In this document: positions 60,311-64,000 of the stretch, piece by piece
Layout: each line of letters begins with the position of its first letter
Position numbering within the stretch: position 1 is the stretch's first letter
NCBI GenBank assembly: GCA_029532415.1
Contig: JAQOTA010000053.1
Span: forward strand, 5,270,001 to 5,334,000
Reading direction: 5' to 3'
Source: Marasmius tenuissimus
Lineage: Eukaryota; Basidiomycota; Agaricomycetes; Agaricales; Marasmiaceae
DNA length: 64,000 nucleotides
Program-made: the position numbers and the translations under genes
Notes under the pieces: model-generated
Databases searched by the model: none
The model's input: the letters and a program-made list of their open reading frames with translations, nothing else
Told to the model about the DNA's origin: nothing

Positions 60311-61700
60311 TTGCGCAAAAGCAGATGGTTCTGCTGAACTTGAGCCATTGGGTCATGCGTTCCATGAGCACTGGGCTGGTGGGTCCGAATCGCCTCATTC
60401 AGTAATGAGAATGCTGGGGGCATTTGGAAGGTGGAGGTCGAGACGCAAGGTTAGGAAGCGCCCGTAGACGCCCAGTAAGTAGAAACTCCCACAATCATGA
60501 AATTCGACTGGCTGCCAGCTGCCCGGCTCACTACCATTGCACCACCACGAAATTGAAGACGTGTACCAGTTCTACTTTCAGCTTACTCGATAACCTCCTA
60601 AACACTACCATTCAGACCACTCAACATGGACGCGCTACTCTGCCTTTATACCTGAATCAGCAAACATACGCTCTGGAGTCCGCGCGTCAATGCTAAGACT
60701 CCAGTGCAGGACGGCGAAGGGTGTTGGATATCAGGAGATAATTGGTGAGGTTGGATATTTGAGCGGTCCTGAAGTTCAGTACTGTTCATACTTTGTTCAT
60801 TTCGTGAGCTCCGTCTGGAAACTTTTACATAACAACGCCTACAACAACTAACGCGAACGGATCGCTCTGCGGTGGATCTACTTAGTATTTTTCACGGCGG
60901 GATTTTTGATGTCAACTCGCGCTTTGTAGTGTGATGTCAACACGGTTGTCAACTCATTGTCCACTTGATTTTTGGTGAGGTTTACCTTGGTCCCATTCAA
61001 TTTCCGAGTGGAGAACGAGTTGACAACCATGTTGACATCACAGTACAAAGCACGAGTTGACATCGAAAATCCCGCCGTGTTTATGGGCCAGCCAAAGCAA
61101 GAAAGGCTTTAAAACAATCGTCACGGCACGCTGACCTATTAGAAAGGGCCCAAGGTACATCTTCGACGCGTTTTTTGACTCTAATGCCATCATTTGAAAC
61201 CACAAGTTACATCTCCATCGACCGCGATGAGCAGGTGAGTCTCAGATCTCGTGCAGGCAGCTCAAAAGCTTATGCTAATCTAGAGTCTAGCACAGGCTAC
61301 CAGAGCCTCAGGATGTTTACAATCAAATATACGAATTGAAGAGCAAAAGTGAAGGGAAGAGGTGTAGTAGTGGTTGGGTGGGTTGGGAGAGAGCAATTAG
61401 ATAGAGTGCTGGGGGTTATTTGAGAGCGGCACAGGCGTTGGGAGGCAAGCCTGTTGTCCGAATATTCAGAATTCTCACGACAGGGATCCTAGGCATAATA
61501 ACACGGTGTTTATGAATACGGCGAATCGGCCTACGAAGAAATGTAGGGTATGCCGGAGTATATATGCCACCAAAGAATTTGGTAGTAGTGTTGGGTTTTG
61601 ACCAACAGCATACTTACTATTTATCTGCGTTTATTCTCTGCTTTTTCTTCTTGCCTTCACTCTCGTACTTATGTGTGCTGTACCTCCTCTGTTGCACGGA
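60311..61700 (+). pseudogene. M6: metallophosphoesterase-like unit, fragmentary, with MITE E inside
   Basis: Follows the M 5' block (GGCATTTGGAAGGTGGAGG, ATGAGCAG mini-exon at about 61227, then IYELKSKSEGKR). Only a small piece of the 3' coding part (VFMNTANRP region, about 61505-61540) survives. The catalytic box is absent. Confidence 0.55.
60893..61079. mobile_element. MITE E, fold-back element, 187 bp
   Basis: Terminal inverted repeats of about 75 bp make up most of the element; it begins CACGGCGGGATTTTTGATGT and ends with the complement. Other M copies read GTGTTTTTATGTGCC without interruption at this point, so the insertion site is defined. The flanks suggest a 3-bp TTT duplication, which together with a CAC start would fit a CACTA-like or other 3-bp-duplication family; the superfamily is not settled. 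Confidence 0.85.
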
Positions 61701-61811
61701 ATAGAGAGAGGTCTACTGTCTATACGTATGTGAGAAGTAAGGGACTGTTACAGTAGGTCAAAAGGGCCTCGAAAAGCTTCTCGGGTGCAGCTTTGGTGGG
61801 GGACCTTGTTC

Positions 61812-62513
61812 CTAAAGGAGCACACCCGCTCGAGTTGAGTAGTAATCCATCTCTTCGTGATAAAGCTGTCGCTCAATCTCACCCTCTTCCTCAATCTCGC
61901 CCTCTTGGTGGAGGTTGCCCTCTCGCTCAGTCTTGCCCTCTCGCTCGATCTCGTCCTGTCTGAGGAGACCAAGAACTGTTAGTAAGAATCGTACTTTCTC
62001 ACTTTCCTCCTGGGCCTTCTCCCTCCTCGCGACCCTCTCAAGGTCCTCATACCACCTAAGCGCAAACTGCAACTCCTCGCCCGTGGCCAATAAATAGCTC
62101 AATAATCTCTCCTCTCCCACCTCTCCCACCTCCTCCTCAGGTACGGGGTTTCCTTCCGCTTCACGCCCAGCGTTGAGTTCCCTCCGGGTCTTCTCATAAC
62201 CAGTGCTAGCCCGAGAAATATGTTCAGCGATCAGTGCTCGACTCGCTATGCACTTCACCCAGGATTCCCAGATTATTATGTTACTATGGCCTTCCGTGTG
62301 GCTGAAGAGAAAATCCTGGGGGGCCATATGCACCAACGCCTGGTTCAGGACCGACACATAACCCTTTGCGGCATCACATTCCTGGAACAACCACTGTATA
62401 TCCTCCTCCAGTGAGGTGATCTCCTGACTGACACCCTGTTCTCGCCCGCGTAACGAGTGATGGCGATTTTTGAGTTTCGGGGAAAGATCTCGACCCCAAA
62501 CTAGTGTTGCCAA
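61812..62513 (-). pseudogene. V: GAT-region remnant of a K-type gene
   Basis: An open frame reads EEDIQWLFQECDAAKGYVSV, NQALVHMAPQDFLFSHTEGH, RRELNAGREAEGNP and WYEDLERVARREKAQEE, matching the GAT-like region of K1 and K5. An intron with GTGAG donor and CAG acceptor precedes DEIERE, followed by an unusual Glu-rich expansion and a stop. No kinase or VHS exons are left upstream; the sequence beyond 62513 is unrelated. The frame is still open, so a short product cannot be excluded. Confidence 0.7.
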
Positions 62514-62649
62514 CAGTCGGCTCGGGAACCACAGCTCCGGTTCCGATACGGTTCCTTGAGCCGTTGACAGGGAACAGTTCGGCTGTACTGTACCATTTCG
62601 AGAGGGATCATTCGATTGGTATTATTCTAGACTCGCGTTAGGCTCGTGA

Positions 62650-62693
62650 CCAGCCGATCTTTCAAACGAGGCGGAGTTTGAAAGATCGGCTGG
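62650..62693. repeat. Perfect 18-bp hairpin
   Basis: CCAGCCGATCTTTCAAAC (62650-62667) and its exact complement (62676-62693) are separated by 8 bases. It may be the remains of an excised or tiny fold-back element, or a structured site in a transcript. Confidence 0.85.
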
Positions 62694-64000
62694 TATGCTC
62701 TGTTCACATTTTGCCGTGTCACACATTTGTGACAAAGGACTTAGAGAAATTCCAGTCTCGTGACCACCGTCGATTGCCTTCCTCGCGCCCTCTGCCGCCT
62801 CCTTCTCCTACTTTCTTCCTCTCGCGCAACTTTCGAACTGCAAAGCCTTGCAATGAACATCGCTTCTCATAAAATCGTTCCTTTGTGCCAAACGTTCGAC
62901 AACAGTCCTCTTTTAGCTGCCTGGACTCCAGTACTTTGCAAGCGAAGTCTTCTGTAGCCATGCCACTCCTCTATCCACCCAGCTTGTCTCATTAACAGCT
63001 CAGTCTCAACTCTCAACGCTCGTTTTGAACACTCTCTGAATCAATCAGTTGCATCTTGGTTGTCAGCCTACGATGCTGGAGGATGTATGGGCTGCAAGAC
63101 TGGGTTTTTTTGGTGCGTATCCATCAGAACTATCTCTCATCTTTGGGCTCTGACTGTTACATCTCCCACACTCTAGTGTATTTCCAGCTCAAATTTGACC
63201 AGATAGATCCAACTTGCTGCACTTTTTGACAGCACAGTAGCTATGAACCCTCAAATTCCTTTGCGAGGATATGTATCCAGCCTTTCAGGTATTCATGCAC
63301 AACACGCTCCAGAACTGTGTCCTTCCGCGACGCAGTACCGCATAGTGTGCTACTCACTAGGTGTCACACACGACATACTTGCACTCCGCGGCTTCGTTCA
63401 TCACAGTTTCCTCAATCAAGTCGTCAGTTCACCATTTTCTTCCTTTTTTGTGCCACTAGAAGCATATAATAAATGGTATAGACCAGAAATATACAGTTTT
63501 TATGCAATATTGGGTGTGAGGAACGATGAGCAAAAATTTTTGTGTTCGCGGAAGGCGTCGATTAGCAAAATCTGGCTAAGTCCAAAGTCACAAATGGCTG
63601 ACCCGCCAAAAATGAAACGAAGCGTACCAGTCGGTTGGTGAATTAACCATTTCACACTCCGCTCTGATCACATCACCGGTCCGGGGTTGATTCACCGACC
63701 GACGGCTTGCGAGTCTAGACTCGCGTGGCCAGTTACGGTATGGCATTTGATATGGGATTTGATGGGTTGATGGGCAGGAGCATCATGCCATACCGACTGG
63801 GCTCAACCTCGTACTTTTAGGCGCGTCACGGAAATGTGACAAAGGACTTAGCAAAATTTCGCGTTTTGAGAGGCACTGCGCGCGAGCAAAACTTCGAGAG
63901 TTCCTTCATTCCGCCATCGTCAACATGGAAAATTCGTAGTCAAGATGAATATATTAGTCTTTGTTAAACATGATGGATATCATGTGATACACTGTTGACA
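62694..64000. other. Unassigned end of window with a direct repeat
   Basis: A 20-plus-base motif (TTTGTGACAAAGGACTTAG at about 62726-62744; AAATGTGACAAAGGACTTAG at about 63832-63851) occurs twice in the same orientation about 1.1 kb apart. The frames in between (62852 onward; 63243-63641) have no recognised domain. This could be an element bounded by short direct repeats or a duplicated promoter. Confidence 0.4.

Noticed and set aside
63243..63641. A 132-codon plus frame near the window end.
   Set aside because: No domain, no splice partners, and it contains long stretches of ordinary-looking non-coding composition; not enough support for a gene.

Overview
The window looks like an accessory region of a basidiomycete (Agaricomycete-type) nuclear genome. 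Coding regions are split by many short introns of about 37-85 nt. The recognisable proteins are tyrosine-kinase-like (TKL) protein kinases, VHS-GAT proteins of the Lsb5 type, SH3 domains, DXD-motif sugar transferases and MPPED-type metallophosphoesterases. The assignment rests on protein style and intron structure only. I saw no rRNA, tRNA or CRISPR, and no reverse transcriptase or transposase I could identify.

The layout is a decaying segmental duplication. A module of kinase (K, mostly minus), glycosyltransferase (G, minus) and metallophosphoesterase (M, plus) recurs about six times with losses, one inversion and chimeric joints. Order: repeat R1 end (1-691); K1 (4488-8855, -); G1 (pseudogene, -); M1; K2 (14417-17718, +, inverted); G2 (18748-20523, -, readable); M2 (pseudogene); K3 (23713-27008, -); M3; an SH3 block and K4 (29950-33903, -, pseudogene); M4; R1 second copy (to 38319); SH3/VHS array (40030-45215, -); K6 (45349-47131, -); G3 (pseudogene, -); M5 (pseudogene); K5 (53042-57891, -); G fragment; M6; and a GAT-only remnant (61812-62513, -).

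The most interesting biology is in the kinase copies. K1, K2, K3 and K5 each splice in silico into one uninterrupted frame (1244, 889, 855 and 1358 aa) in which a TKL kinase is fused to a VHS domain (plus GAT in K1 and K5). Relatives (K4, and the array next to K6) instead join the kinase C-lobe to a chain of SH3 domains, and one chain contains a diverged VHS domain. Each complete SH3 core lies on a single exon whose length is a multiple of three, flanked by phase-1 introns, the arrangement expected of shufflable exons. VHS, GAT and SH3 domains are typical of endocytic and ESCRT-0 adaptors (Lsb5, GGA, STAM/Hse1), so the family may tie kinase signalling to ubiquitin-dependent sorting or cortical actin. 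That role is inference.

Non-autonomous DNA transposons mark the region. There is a 539-bp hAT-type MITE with an 8-bp target duplication upstream of K1; two copies of a TA-flanked MITE upstream of K2 and K6; a 376-bp hAT-type MITE inside an SH3 exon; and a 187-bp fold-back element in M6. Several pseudogenes carry stops explained by C-to-T or G-to-A changes, often at CpG.
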